From: Opitutia bacterium ISCC 52
GTDB lineage: Bacteria > Verrucomicrobiota > Verrucomicrobiia > Opitutales > UBA2995
Assembly: GCA_014529675.2 (NCBI GenBank)
Contig: CP076040.1
Location: 1,674,001-1,738,000 of the forward strand
Reading direction: 5' to 3'
DNA length: 64,000 nucleotides
Below, in pieces: positions 1 through 9,268 of this stretch (its first letter is position 1; every line of letters starts with the position of its first letter). Made by a program: the position numbers and the translations under genes. The notes below the pieces were generated by a model. The model was not told the DNA's origin, ran no database searches, and was given only the letters and a program-made list of their open reading frames with translations.

Positions 1-2284
1 GGTTCATTGCTTCGCGAATAATCCGGTGGCCATGGAGATTATGGAAGTAGGCTTCGCCACGATAGTTCTCTGGGAAGGTATCAGCCAGATAGAGCGCCAG
101 GCCAGCGTGAGCGTGACCTCCGCCCATTGCAGAGGTATCAGCTGGGGCAGGGGGGCGAAGGGCTTTATTTTCACGCCAGAATGCGTGCTCCGTGATCTCA
201 CCGGCATAGTGCCTGTGATCGGCGATGGTATCAATGCTCTCAAAAATGTAGGGATTGAAATGCGAAGCTGAACCCTGCCGAATGTAGCGTCCACCTTGTA
301 CCATATTGTAGAAGTGGGGGATCACACAGGCACTGATAAAGAAGTCGCCCTGTTCATTGAAATCCACGCCCCACGGATTACTGGTGCCGTAGGCAAATAC
401 TTCGAACTCGTCCTTGGTCGGGTGATAGCGCCAAACACCGGCATTGAGCTTCGTGCGTTCGTCGTCAGTAGTTCCTGGTTTGCCCACATTGGAATGGGTG
501 AAAACTCCGTGGGTTCCGTAGAGCCAGCCATCTGGGCCCCAGGTAAAACTATTCAATGTTTCGTGGGTGTCCTGTAGTCCCCAGCCGTCTAAGAGAATCT
601 GAGGTTCGCTGTCAGGCACATCATCGCCGTCGGCATCAGGATAAAACAGGAAGTAAGGAGCGGCTCCTACGAACACTCCTCCAAAGCCTACTTCTAGACC
701 ACTGGCTAAGTTGATGTTGTCGGCAAATACCTTGCGTGAGTCGAAGGTGCCATCGGCATTGGTGTCTTCAAAAATAAGAATACGGTCGGTACCCTGACCC
801 TCAGGGGCACGACGAGGATAGGTGGTTCCTTCAATGACCCAGATACGACCTCTGGCATCGAAACACATTGCAATCGGTTGTACAAGATCCGGTTCCGCGG
901 TGATGAGGTCTACCTCAAATCCTTCAGGGGCTTCCATGATCGATACTGACTCTTCAGGCGTTAAATCGATTCTGTACTTATCTTGGGATCGTCCCCCGGC
1001 AATTTTCCAGGCTTCAGTCTCAATCATAAATGTATCCGGATCCTGGATATGAATGGTCAATCCGTGTTTGCTGGAACTTACGATGTCAGGACTGCCATCG
1101 TTGTTTAAATCGTCGACAAGCACTTCAACGCCAACTCCCGAGTTGTCGTCCACAAAGTGGGGGACAAACGCTACGCCATCTAAACCACGTTTCAGGCGAA
1201 ACCAATAAACGACAGGATCCTGCAATCCTCCTTCGTCTTTGCCATGGTGGGCATACCAGCGTTTACCCGTGACGACATCTTTTACGCCATCGCCATCCAT
1301 GTCTTCCAGAGCCAGCGCATGCAGTTGCGAGAAGCTAATGCCTTGAGGGTTGTCGGTGGAACTATTTCCCATGATGAGATGCTCCACGTAATCACCGGAG
1401 GAAGTCTTTTCATACCAGGCCAGACCATAACCGTGAGCGTGAAGACTGGTGATCAGGTCGCCATCGCCATCTCCGTCGATATCGTAGCCTAGAATCTGAG
1501 CTCCGCCACGCGAGGGGCCTTCGTGCCAGGTGTGTTGAGTCCATTCTGTATCGGCAACCGTGGTGGAACTTCTAACTCTGCGACGGTTTGTTGCCCGACC
1601 TGAACCGGAAGAGACTTTTTTAACTTCGCCAGATGGCTGTTTGAACCAATGTTGTTTTCCCACTACATCCAATCGCCCATCGCCATCCATGTCGATCACG
1701 CCTAGACCGTGGTCGAATTTTCGCGACATGCCATCATCTGAAACCGCCGTCCAATTCCAGCGTGCGGTTGGATCATCACCGGCTTCATAGTATCCATAAG
1801 CCGTTCCTCTTACAGAAACCATTTCTGGCAGGCCACCCGGAATGAGATCAATAAAATGTGGCGACTCATTACTGATGTCATCAGCCAGGATCTTCATCGC
1901 CCAGCGATTGACTGACCCTGCATTTCCGGGATTGATATAGAGACGAGCTTCCTTGGCTGGAAAGCCATAGACGAGAATGTCGTTTAAACCATCGCCATTG
2001 ATGTCGTGAACATAGCAGAAGAAATTGTCAGAGTAGGAGCGGATATTAAAGGGTTTCGGTTCGTAAAACTCATGCTTCTCTTCAAACTCCGGTCCCTTAT
2101 ACCAGAATGGCCCACTGACCAGGTCACCTTTGCCATCACCATCGATGTCTCCAAAGGCGGCACCCTCGGTGTAGAAGTCATGGTGCAGATCTTTAGAGTT
2201 CCAACCGGGAGCCGCAAAGAGCGTAACACAGCTACTACCAATTAAGAGGAGGTTTAGGAGTAAGAATCGAGAGCGAAACATCAT
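1..2284 (-). CDS. Secreted FG-GAP/VCBS repeat protein fused to PVC-type dehydrogenase propeller (3' end outside window)
   Basis: An open frame of 761 codons runs from a double ATG (2284, 2281) to the left edge with no stop, so the protein is C-terminally incomplete here. A hydrophobic leader (about residues 1-25) suggests export. Residues ~40-430 carry repeated calcium-binding FG-GAP/VCBS motifs of the DxDGDGxxD type (DIDGDGKGD, DINGDGLND, DMDGDGRLD, DMDGDGVKD), the signature of an extracellular beta-propeller. From ~residue 449 the sequence switches to the PVC-type membrane-bound dehydrogenase family (EAPEGFEVD, then FDARGRIWVIEG, then LIFEDTNADGTFD), a second propeller related to glucose/sorbosone dehydrogenases. 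A His-rich stretch (GGGHAHAG) and HNLHGHR lie close to the edge. In this family a HEAT segment and a cytochrome c domain often follow; whether they do here cannot be seen. The substrate is unknown. The strand is shared with the downstream-lying genes to 13580 except the metallophosphoesterase. Confidence 0.85.
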   Translation of the reverse strand, partial: MMFRSRFLLLNLLLIGSSCVTLFAAPGWNSKDLHHDFYTEGAAFGDIDGDGKGDLVSGPFWYKGPEFEEKHEFYEPKPFNIRSYSDNFFCYVHDINGDGLNDILVYGFPAKEARLYINPGNAGSVNRWAMKILADDISNESPHFIDLIPGGLPEMVSVRGTAYGYYEAGDDPTARWNWTAVSDDGMSRKFDHGLGVIDMDGDGRLDVVGKQHWFKQPSGEVKKVSSGSGRATNRRRVRSSTTVADTEWTQHTWHEGPSRGGAQILGYDIDGDGDGDLITSLHAHGYGLAWYEKTSSGDYVEHLIMGNSSTDNPQGISFSQLHALALEDMDGDGVKDVVTGKRWYAHHGKDEGGLQDPVVYWFRLKRGLDGVAFVPHFVDDNSGVGVEVLVDDLNNDGSPDIVSSSKHGLTIHIQDPDTFMIETEAWKIAGGRSQDKYRIDLTPEESVSIMEAPEGFEVDLITAEPDLVQPIAMCFDARGRIWVIEGTTYPRRAPEGQGTDRILIFEDTNADGTFDSRKVFADNINLASGLEVGFGGVFVGAAPYFLFYPDADGDDVPDSEPQILLDGWGLQDTHETLNSFTWGPDGWLYGTHGVFTHSNVGKPGTTDDERTKLNAGVWRYHPTKDEFEVFAYGTSNPWGVDFNEQGDFFISACVIPHFYNMVQGGRYIRQGSASHFNPYIFESIDTIADHRHYAGEITEHAFWRENKALRPPAPADTSAMGGGHAHAGLALYLADTFPENYRGEAYFHNLHGHRIIREAMN

Positions 2285-2659
2285 AGTGTATGTAGGGTAA
2301 ATAGATCAGTAGTATAATAACGATGAGCGACTGGTTTGTCTGGGGCTGTTTGGTCAAAATCTATTAGATCTTAGTCATGGTATATGAGTGATTGTATTTT
2401 AGGCATACGGTAAGATCGGCGGTTGCCGACGAACACAGAGAGGACACATCTACAAGCAAAGCGCAGAATAACAGCCACCTCTTGTCGCTGGAAATTGTAT
2501 TAATGTAGCCGCCGTTGTGAGACGGTGGACATCGATCGTTCTGTGATCGGACACCTCGGCGATGTGTCCCTACCTTTCGATTCGGGACTTTCCTCTGTAG
2601 GAGGTGGCTTGCCGCCGAATTGTAATACATGAGGTTCATGTCTTTAAATAGGGACGTTT
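2285..2659. other. Intergenic stretch rich in short hairpins, no gene
   Basis: No convincing coding frame. The 91-codon minus-strand frame that crosses it is largely a translation of inverted repeats and has no recognisable domain. The stretch separates the sulfatase at 2660 (its start lies at 4081, so this is its 3' side) from the start of the FG-GAP/dehydrogenase gene at 2284. It must therefore contain the promoter of that gene, but no clear -35/-10 pair could be picked out. Confidence 0.6.
2504..2616. repeat. Cluster of three REP-like hairpins
   Basis: Three stem-loops follow one another: CCGCCGT (2509-2515) with ACGGTGG (2522-2528); GGACAC (2549-2554) with GTGTCC (2564-2569), followed by CTACC; and TGTAGGAGGTGGC with GCCGCC (stem 2603-2608/2611-2616). 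The TGTAGG...CCTACC boundary words recur in the other palindromic elements of the window (near 11997, 15215 and 16914). This resembles bacterial REP elements. No T-run follows the stems, so they are not ordinary terminators. Confidence 0.6.
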
Positions 2660-4081
2660 CTATTTTCCTCCGAGTGGACGGATTTCTGTTCCTTCTTTGT
2701 CTGAGTCGCCCAAGGTCTTGCGGGCTTCATCCGCGAAACGTTTCAAACGAGCCACGATATTCGGGTATTGGTCGGCTAGGTTGGTGGTTTCTCCAACGTC
2801 GGTTTCCAGATTGTAGAGGCTCAGGCCAATCTCTTTTACTTCTTGCCCATGACCGGGTTGTCCTCCTCCGCCTCCGCTCCAGACAATGTAGTTTCCAGGA
2901 AAGATGAGTTTCCATTTTCCGCCGCGGACCGCGCTGAGTTTGCGACCCGACCAATAGAGGAATCCGCGTGTATAATTCGAAGGTTCCTTGCCCATGAGGA
3001 GATCACTGATATCGATGCCGTCTACCGGACGGCCTTTGGGCATGGGCGCGCCCGCTAGCTTGGCAAAGGTCGGAAGCAGGTCGATGGTGGAGGCAAATTT
3101 ATTGCTGATCTTCCCTTGTTCGATTTTGCCCGGCCAAGTCATCACGCCTGGCACACGATAGCCGCCTTCGAAGAACGTTCCTTTACCTTGGCGGAGTGGA
3201 CCGGCACTACCACCATGATCGCCATAACGTAACCAGGGACCATTGTCGGAAGTGAATACTACCAAGGTGTTTTTGCGAATGCCATGATCGTCGAGTGAAT
3301 TGAGAATCTGGCCGACACTCCAATCGATTTCCTCGATCACGTCACCGTATTCTCCCCGCTTGGTTTTACCTTCAAACTCATCGGTGGTGTAGAGTGGCAC
3401 GTGAGGCATCGGGTGGGGGAGGTAAACAAAGAAGGGCATGTCTTTGTTTTTCTCAATAAATGAGACCGTACGTTCTGTGATTTTTTTGGTGTGATACTTT
3501 TGGTCTTCGGGGGTGATCTGTTTTTTGATGACCTTCGTGCCTTCGTAAAGCGGAAGGATAGGGAAATTGTAACGCGTTCCGATCTCAGGATGCAGTTCCC
3601 ACATGTCGTGCGAATAGGGCACTCCATAAAATTCATCGTAGCCCTGGCTGGTCGGTAGGAATTCCGGCTCGTGACCCAGGTGCCATTTTCCGAAACAAGC
3701 TGTGGCGTAATCTTTTTGTTTTAACACATCGGCAATGGTCCATTCGTCGGGATGCAGACCCGTCTTAGAATTAGGGCCGAAATTGTTGTTCACACTCACT
3801 CGCTTGGGGTAGCTGCCGGTATTGATCGCTGCTCGTGAAGGGCTGCAGACCGCATACCCTACGTGAAAATCCTTAAAGACCATGCCTTCCGCGGCCATGC
3901 GGTTTAGGTTGGGAGTTTCATAGCCCTCGGCCCCATACGGCCCAATATCCGCGTAACCCATGTCATCGCAGAAGATGATGATGAAATTGGGGCGATCGTC
4001 AGCAGGCCTTGCAGCCTGAAGGAATGATGAAACAATTGAGAATGCCAACAATGTGACCAGGAAACGAGTGAGACGAGTCAT
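2660..4081 (-). CDS. Secreted arylsulfatase (type I sulfatase, S1)
   Basis: A 473-residue sulfatase with a signal peptide (hydrophobic residues ~6-23 ending near QAARP). The metal-binding start IIFCDDMGYAD, the formylglycine motif C79-S-P-S-R, GKWHLG (131-136; Lys132, His134) and SDNG (278-281) are all present, so the active site is complete. Cys79 must be converted to formylglycine by a maturase not found in this window. The HGGSAGPLRQGKGTFFEGG block resembles the arylsulfatase A-like branch. It probably removes sulfate esters from a glycan in the periplasm or outside the cell; the actual substrate cannot be read from sequence. It is divergent to the metallophosphoesterase remnant at 4188, with 106 bp between the two starts. 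Confidence 0.92.
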   Translation of the reverse strand: MTRLTRFLVTLLAFSIVSSFLQAARPADDRPNFIIIFCDDMGYADIGPYGAEGYETPNLNRMAAEGMVFKDFHVGYAVCSPSRAAINTGSYPKRVSVNNNFGPNSKTGLHPDEWTIADVLKQKDYATACFGKWHLGHEPEFLPTSQGYDEFYGVPYSHDMWELHPEIGTRYNFPILPLYEGTKVIKKQITPEDQKYHTKKITERTVSFIEKNKDMPFFVYLPHPMPHVPLYTTDEFEGKTKRGEYGDVIEEIDWSVGQILNSLDDHGIRKNTLVVFTSDNGPWLRYGDHGGSAGPLRQGKGTFFEGGYRVPGVMTWPGKIEQGKISNKFASTIDLLPTFAKLAGAPMPKGRPVDGIDISDLLMGKEPSNYTRGFLYWSGRKLSAVRGGKWKLIFPGNYIVWSGGGGGQPGHGQEVKEIGLSLYNLETDVGETTNLADQYPNIVARLKRFADEARKTLGDSDKEGTEIRPLGGK

Positions 4082-4187
4082 AAACGATAGGGTAGAACAG
4101 GAAGAAATTCCCGGGTGGTATTCTTCACGGGTGCCAACTATCGGTCAAGCGCGCGTTGAAGGTTGTGCAGTACCTTATTAGGAGTGT

Positions 4188-5797
4188 GTGATTTCGGCGC
4201 TTGTTGGTGTTGCTGCGCTCGAAACGGCGATAGCGTCCTACCTACCTATTTCTACTTCTCTCGTTGTTCTCTTGGTATGTTCGCTAGGTGCGAATCCTGT
4301 GTTTGCTAAGAATGCTTATGGGATCGTTTTCGAAGATCGCAATGAAAACGGTGTTCGCGATTCTGGTGAGCGAGGTCTTCCTGCGATTGCAGTTTCGAAT
4401 CAGCGAGACGTGGTCCTGACGGATGCGGATGGAAAGTGGTCGTTGCCATACGGCGAGGACACCGTTTTCTTGTTATTAAACCTTCTGGTTGGGCTACACC
4501 GCTGGACGATAATGACCTGCCCCAATTTTATTATATTCATAAGCCTGGAGGTTCTCCTACCCATTTCAAATATCATGGGGTCGATCCAACGGGTCCACTG
4601 CCCTCGTCGATTGAATTTCCCTTTCATAGGCAGAGCGAGCCCGATCACTTTCGCACCATCTTCTTCGGTGACCCGCAGCCAAGGAATCAAGACCAGGTGG
4701 ATTACGTTGCCCACGATGTCATTGCTGAACTGATAGGTACCGATGCGAAGTTTGGCGTCACTTTGGGAGACATCATGTTTGACCGTTTGGAACTGTTTGA
4801 CTCGTCCAATACGAACATCGCCCTGATAGGAATTCCCTGGTACAATGTTATCGGAAACCATGATATTAACATGGAAGCGAAAGTGGATTCTGATTCCGAT
4901 GAAACCTTTATGCGTTACTTTGGTCCCAGCTACTATTCATTTGATTATGGTCCTGTGCATTTCATCGTGCTTGATGATGTAGAATGGGGTCACCGGGAAG
5001 GCAGCAACAGAAAATATCACGGTGGCCTAGAGCCCGAGCAAATCGAATTTGTTAAGAACGATCTAGAACTGGTGCCAGAGGAAAGGCTGGTTGTCCTGAT
5101 GATGCACATTCCACTTGGAGAAATTGGGAATCGCGCCGAGTTATATCGCCTGATCGAACACCGCCCTCATACCCTTTCCCTCTCGGGGCACACTCATTGG
5201 CAGGCGTATCAATATATTGGCAAAGATGATGGCTGGATGGGTGATGAACCACATCACCGCATTGTTACGGTGACGGTTTCTGGAAGTTGGTGGAAGGGGG
5301 CTAAGGATGAACAGGGGATTCCTCACACGACGATGCGGGATGGCGCTCCCAATGGTTACGCCATCGTTACCTTTGACGGGGCCGGGCACACCTTTGGTTT
5401 TAAGGCCGCTCGTCAGCCTGTATCTTATCAGTTGAGTGTGTATGCTCCAGATGAAGTGGCTTCAGAAGCGCTGTCCCAAACAGAAGTCTATGTAAATGTA
5501 TTTAATGGGTCCGAAAAATCTGTTGTCCGTATGAAAACAGGAAATCGAGCTGATTGGATTACCTTAAGAAAAGTAGACGAATTCGATCCGCAATACGTGG
5601 CCATTCGAAATCGCGAGATGGATAAGAATCCAGATGATAAAAGAGCTCTCCCTTGCCCAGTACCATCCGCGCATTTATGGAAAGGTGCGCTACCAGGTGG
5701 TCTTGAATCTGGTTCACATCTTAACCAGGTAGAAGCGAGTGATGCGTATGGACGAGTTCATAAAGGTCAGTGGTTGGTGCGGGTATTAAGGCAATAG
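4188..5797 (+). pseudogene. Calcineurin-like metallophosphoesterase, frameshifted near 4465-4472
   Basis: Two plus-strand frames together make one protein. The first (from GTG 4188) gives a possible signal sequence and an SdrD-B-like N-terminal domain (EDRNENGVRDSGERG). The second carries the phosphoesterase: FFGDPQP, LGDIMFD, IGNHDIN, MMHIPLG and SGHTHWQ, the full set of metal ligands, then a C-terminal beta domain to 5797. The layout matches proteins with MetallophosN/MetallophosC domains. The frame changes at a pyrimidine run (GTTTTCTTGTT), as if one base were lost; restoring it joins GEDTVF to VIKPSGW. It is either an inactivated gene or a sequencing error. The start is also uncertain: 4200-4245 looks like a degenerate REP-type sequence and there is no ATG before the hydrophobic stretch. 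It lies alone on the plus strand between minus-strand genes. Confidence 0.8.
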
Positions 5798-5827
5798 AGA
5801 GAAGTTTGCCGATCTTTTATTTTAGAT

Positions 5828-6664
5828 TCACTCAAACACACGTGCGTGTTTATGAATGAAAACAGCAACGCGTTCGGGATCTGGATGTGTGAAGTGATGG
5901 CCATTTGACTTTTCGGTGCCTGCTTCGACCTCAATGATTTCTATGCTGCCTCCCAGCTCACGGTAGCGATCAGCCAGGATAAATGTGTTTTCCTCCGGGG
6001 GGACCACTCGATCGTTCAGAGAGACAATGGTCATCAGGGGGATCCGCGCGTAGGCAATAGGTGCCATTACATCGATAGGATTTTTGTCAAATGCCAGTGC
6101 CTCCTCCTGTGTGAAACCGTATTGATCGAGTAAGGTTGCCCAGGTCTTTGGATGACCGATGCCTGCGCCTTGTCCTAGAGGCCAACTTTTGAAATCGCAG
6201 ACGGGAGTATCGGCGTAAATGCAGCTCACTCGTTCCGGGTGGCGCGATGCCCAACGATAGGCAAACAATCCTCCGCGACTCACCGCTTCGAGAGCAGGTT
6301 TTTCAGCTAGTCCATAGGTGCCTGTCATGACCTCGTAAAAGGCATCCCAGTGGTTCGTTGCAGCAGGGCTTCCCAACATGCCATTCGTATCCATGAAGGC
6401 GATGTGAAATCCTTGTTCCATTAACAAAAGGTCTTCGCCGGTATGGAAACCTGTAAAACGTGCTCTCCATACCCAGGGCTTTCCGGGGGCTGCTTGATTG
6501 GGGACTACGACATAGCACGGACGTCCATCGGCCTCAAAATCATAACGTTGGTATCCATTCCAATCGGATGCGTCACCGGGCCATTTGGTTTGTGCCTGAA
6601 GTAGGCATTGAAAAAGGAGAAACGAGCAAAAGATCGCTATTTTGAAGGGTCGTTGGGGGCGCAT
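5828..6664 (-). CDS. Secreted alpha/beta-hydrolase
   Basis: About 278 residues from ATG 6664; a TTG five codons upstream would only lengthen the leader. There is a signal peptide (MRPQRPFKIAIFCSFLLFQ... to QAQ). The fold is recognised from the nucleophile elbow AVSRGGLFAY, where Ser sits in an A-x-S-x-G variant of GxSxG, from the acid region MTIVSLNDRVVPPEEN, and from the late His in SNGHHFTHPD. It is likely an exported esterase or peptidase-like hydrolase, and in this neighbourhood a carbohydrate esterase is plausible but not shown. It ends the short minus-strand gene run 11773 to 5828 and lies 17 bp after the VOC gene. Confidence 0.75.
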   Translation of the reverse strand: MRPQRPFKIAIFCSFLLFQCLLQAQTKWPGDASDWNGYQRYDFEADGRPCYVVVPNQAAPGKPWVWRARFTGFHTGEDLLLMEQGFHIAFMDTNGMLGSPAATNHWDAFYEVMTGTYGLAEKPALEAVSRGGLFAYRWASRHPERVSCIYADTPVCDFKSWPLGQGAGIGHPKTWATLLDQYGFTQEEALAFDKNPIDVMAPIAYARIPLMTIVSLNDRVVPPEENTFILADRYRELGGSIEIIEVEAGTEKSNGHHFTHPDPERVAVFIHKHARVFE

Positions 6665-6681
6665 GATAATCTGCTGCAAAA

Positions 6682-7044
6682 TTATTCAACAAACGGGATA
6701 TCTTTCCTCGCGGCTGTACCCAGCCAGAGTATGTTGCCATCGATATCCTCTAACTTCATCTCGTAGGCCCATTCTTGGTTCAATGGTTTCTGGCGAACCC
6801 TTACGCCTTTCTTCGGGAGCTCTACGAACCAGTCATGGCTACTAACTCCAATCCAAACCCAAGTTGGCTTCTTCTCGCCATGAATTTGAGAGAGCATGAT
6901 CTGGCAACCGTCTCTTGACACGGCGGCTGCGACATCGCCTTGCCATTCAATGTTGAAGTCCAGTTTGCTGGTATAAAACTCAAGGCTGTCCTTTAAGTTT
7001 TTAACCGGGAGAACCGGAACGGTGCATTGGATGAGTTTGTCCAT
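6682..7044 (-). CDS. VOC-family (glyoxalase/bleomycin-resistance fold) protein
   Basis: A 120-residue single-domain protein. It starts with the typical VOC pattern (VPVLPVKNLKDSLEFYTSKLDF) and ends with LEDIDGNILWLGT, where the E/D-D-x-D-G-N element is the conserved beta-strand turn of the family. There is no signal peptide, so it is cytoplasmic, unlike its secreted neighbours. VOC proteins include glyoxalases, dioxygenases and drug-binding proteins; a single module such as this usually works as a dimer. The substrate is unknown. It lies 12 bp after the stop-side neighbour at 7057 and close upstream of the alpha/beta-hydrolase, so it is probably co-transcribed with them. Confidence 0.75.
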   Translation of the reverse strand: MDKLIQCTVPVLPVKNLKDSLEFYTSKLDFNIEWQGDVAAAVSRDGCQIMLSQIHGEKKPTWVWIGVSSHDWFVELPKKGVRVRQKPLNQEWAYEMKLEDIDGNILWLGTAARKDIPFVE

Positions 7045-7056
7045 GATGAGAGAGGA

Positions 7057-7779
7057 TTATTTTTTCCCCGCTCGGTTCCAAACTTTGAAGTCATCCATGA
7101 CGAGGTTCTTGGGAACGGAAATCGCGATGTTGCTTTTAGTCGGATGAGCGAATCCAGGTGAGCGGTGCTCTAACTGAAAAGTGTCGTTCATAAATACGCG
7201 TACGATGTCCCCGTCCAGCTCGAACATCAGCTCATGCCAGGTGTCCGGTTTGAGATGGATGGGGGACTTCTTTTCGGTCTTCGCAATCAGTTGTTTAAGC
7301 TCTGGACTGGTTTCGCCAGCTTGTCGACGTTTGCGAAGTTCCAAGTTCATCGAGCCGTTCATCTGGTCGGCCACGGACACTTCCTTGTTGGTTACGCGCA
7401 CCGTGCATACGTGGCCCGCATGAGCAGTCTTCAACTCGTTATCGTTAAAGTTCACACCCAGGCGATCTCCTTCACCGATTTTGAAGCGCATTGAGATCGT
7501 ACAGTCGCCCAAGGCAATATTGTGCTTAAAGGAGACCGCATGGTTGGCATGCTCAAGCCGACGAATCTCCAAGGCACCACCCTTTAGGTAGACCTGTTTC
7601 TTTCCATCCGCTCGCCAGGCACTGTTGGTTGTCCAACCATTGCCGGGAGCATCTTCAGTCTTCGATCCATCGGGACGATCAAAGGAATCGGTAAAAACAA
7701 GCTCAGCTGAAAGTGTGTCTCCGCCAAAGAGTGTGAAGCAACTTAAGGCAATCGTTAGGAGAAGAGGATTATTTCTCAT
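7057..7779 (-). CDS. Secreted LamG/DUF1080-like lectin-fold protein
   Basis: 240 residues with a clear signal peptide (about 1-25, cleaved near SAE). The opening FTDSFDRPDGSKTEDAPGNGW and the closing PKNLVMDDFKVW are typical of concanavalin-type jelly-roll proteins annotated as LamG-like or 3-keto-disaccharide hydrolase (DUF1080). The central KPDTWHELMFELDGDIVRVFMND is the characteristic strand pair. No catalytic residues can be assigned. The start codon overlaps the stop of the PQQ-propeller gene by four bases (ATGA at 7776-7779), so the two are translationally coupled. A role in binding or handling an extracellular sugar is an inference from fold and neighbours. Confidence 0.7.
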   Translation of the reverse strand: MRNNPLLLTIALSCFTLFGGDTLSAELVFTDSFDRPDGSKTEDAPGNGWTTNSAWRADGKKQVYLKGGALEIRRLEHANHAVSFKHNIALGDCTISMRFKIGEGDRLGVNFNDNELKTAHAGHVCTVRVTNKEVSVADQMNGSMNLELRKRRQAGETSPELKQLIAKTEKKSPIHLKPDTWHELMFELDGDIVRVFMNDTFQLEHRSPGFAHPTKSNIAISVPKNLVMDDFKVWNRAGKK

Positions 7780-9227
7780 AGATTACCTACCGCGATCAGA
7801 CTCTCGTAGGTTCTCAAGTAAGCCACCTCATTATAAAACAAGGGGGTTGCGCGATAGGCACCCAGCTTGTTGCGGGCGATTTCCTTAAAGCTGCGACCTG
7901 GCTTAAAGATGACCATATCTCCGTCTTCCGTACCGTGGTAGATTTTATTATCCGCACAGACCAAAGTCGGGTAGGCGGTTCCTGAAACACCTTTTAGGTG
8001 TTCTTCGTAAACAACTTTGCCTGTGTCTGCTTCCAGGGCGGTTATCACACTTTCCTGCCCGACCACATATACGAGGTCATCGTGGACGAGTGGTGAACTG
8101 TAGTACCTGTCTTTTGCTACGGCCGTATTCCAGAGTAGATCTAGTCCCTTCTTTTCCAGGCTCTTTATTGTGCTGGGTATTTTGTATGCATAAACATTGC
8201 CGTCTTCTTTACCTACGCCATTGGCAGCATAGATGACTCCATTGACCAGGGCAGGGGTGTTGAAGATGGCCCAGCTGCGGTCGCGGTTGATCTTAACCAG
8301 TCCGTCGTGGAGAATCTTTCCATCGCTGACGCGAATCACTTCTCCTCGTGGCGCGAACATAAAGTATTGGCCTTCGATTTGGAACGGTACCGGAGTTCCG
8401 AATACAACTTCAGAAGGTGTGCTCCAGAGGATCTTTCCAGTCATCGGATCCAGCGCGTGGTGATCGTCAGCCCGGATGATGAGTTTGCCATCGATGATTT
8501 GAGGCATGGTGGATCCACCCCAGTTGTGGTCGGGGTGATCGATGAAACTGGTCCACAAGCGATTGCCCTTGAGGTCGTATGCCACGACGGCTCCAAAACC
8601 ATACTGAACATATAGGCGCTCTCCATCGTAGTGAGGGCTATAGGACGTATAACCGTTGGTGGTGTGAGCCGGTGGCATGTCGAAATTCTTGTAGAAGGGC
8701 TGCTTTCTCATCTCAGCTGCTTTCTTGTTCAAGCCATCCATTTCTGCCTGTTTGTCTTTCAGGTTTTGTGCGGCTTGATTGTTGTCAGGATCTCTCTTTA
8801 CCGAGGCTTCCAGACGACGAACAACATTGCGCAGTTTACGGGCGTCCTGCGTGTAATTGTCGATATCCGCTTTGTAAGCTTGCAGCTCGGCCTCCTTGGA
8901 TCCGCTCACGCCGTGCAGGGTGAACAGGTCATTGCTTTTTTGCCAAATGACCTTTCCAGTTTTGGCGTCGGCGCAAATCAGTTGATCCGGTTCTGCGGTG
9001 AAGAAAAGTTTCCCTTCGACCAGGATGGGAGTCCCGTTGCTTTTCGAGTCTAGAGGAATGCTAAATACTTGATCCGACTTCCAATCCGTTGGAGCGGATT
9101 GCACCTCGTAGGTGCCGTTGTGATTGCCACGCCAGACGGGAAGATCAGCCTGAGCCAGTGGTGATGTTAATAAGCCAATAGCCAGGTACTGTATGAGTTT
9201 TCTTAGGGTCGTGAATGAAGTATGCAT
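7776..9227 (-). CDS. Secreted PQQ-like beta-propeller protein with coiled-coil insert
   Basis: 483 residues with a signal peptide (to about QADLP). Repeated tryptophan-docking strands such as ADAKTGKVIWQK, HALDPMTGKILWSTP and ITALEADTGKVVYEE show the PQQ/BamB-type beta-propeller. Between the first and second blades (about residues 108-172) is a charged helical stretch (KEAELQAYKADIDNYTQD, then RRLEASVKRD, then KDKQAEMDGLNKKAAEMRK) that should form a coiled coil and is not part of a normal propeller. This group is common beside secreted hydrolases in Verrucomicrobiota and Planctomycetota; it may be an exported dehydrogenase-like or scaffold protein. No PQQ ligand set could be confirmed. It overlaps the next gene by four bases. 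Confidence 0.75.
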   Translation of the reverse strand: MHTSFTTLRKLIQYLAIGLLTSPLAQADLPVWRGNHNGTYEVQSAPTDWKSDQVFSIPLDSKSNGTPILVEGKLFFTAEPDQLICADAKTGKVIWQKSNDLFTLHGVSGSKEAELQAYKADIDNYTQDARKLRNVVRRLEASVKRDPDNNQAAQNLKDKQAEMDGLNKKAAEMRKQPFYKNFDMPPAHTTNGYTSYSPHYDGERLYVQYGFGAVVAYDLKGNRLWTSFIDHPDHNWGGSTMPQIIDGKLIIRADDHHALDPMTGKILWSTPSEVVFGTPVPFQIEGQYFMFAPRGEVIRVSDGKILHDGLVKINRDRSWAIFNTPALVNGVIYAANGVGKEDGNVYAYKIPSTIKSLEKKGLDLLWNTAVAKDRYYSSPLVHDDLVYVVGQESVITALEADTGKVVYEEHLKGVSGTAYPTLVCADNKIYHGTEDGDMVIFKPGRSFKEIARNKLGAYRATPLFYNEVAYLRTYESLIAVGNL

Positions 9228-9268
9228 GTAATGTAAGGTTTTTTTCTTAAGGTAAATTCGTTGATAAC

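Noticed and set aside
2364-2639. 91-codon minus-strand frame in the spacer
   Set aside because: Mostly repeat sequence; no ribosome site, domain or coding bias seen.
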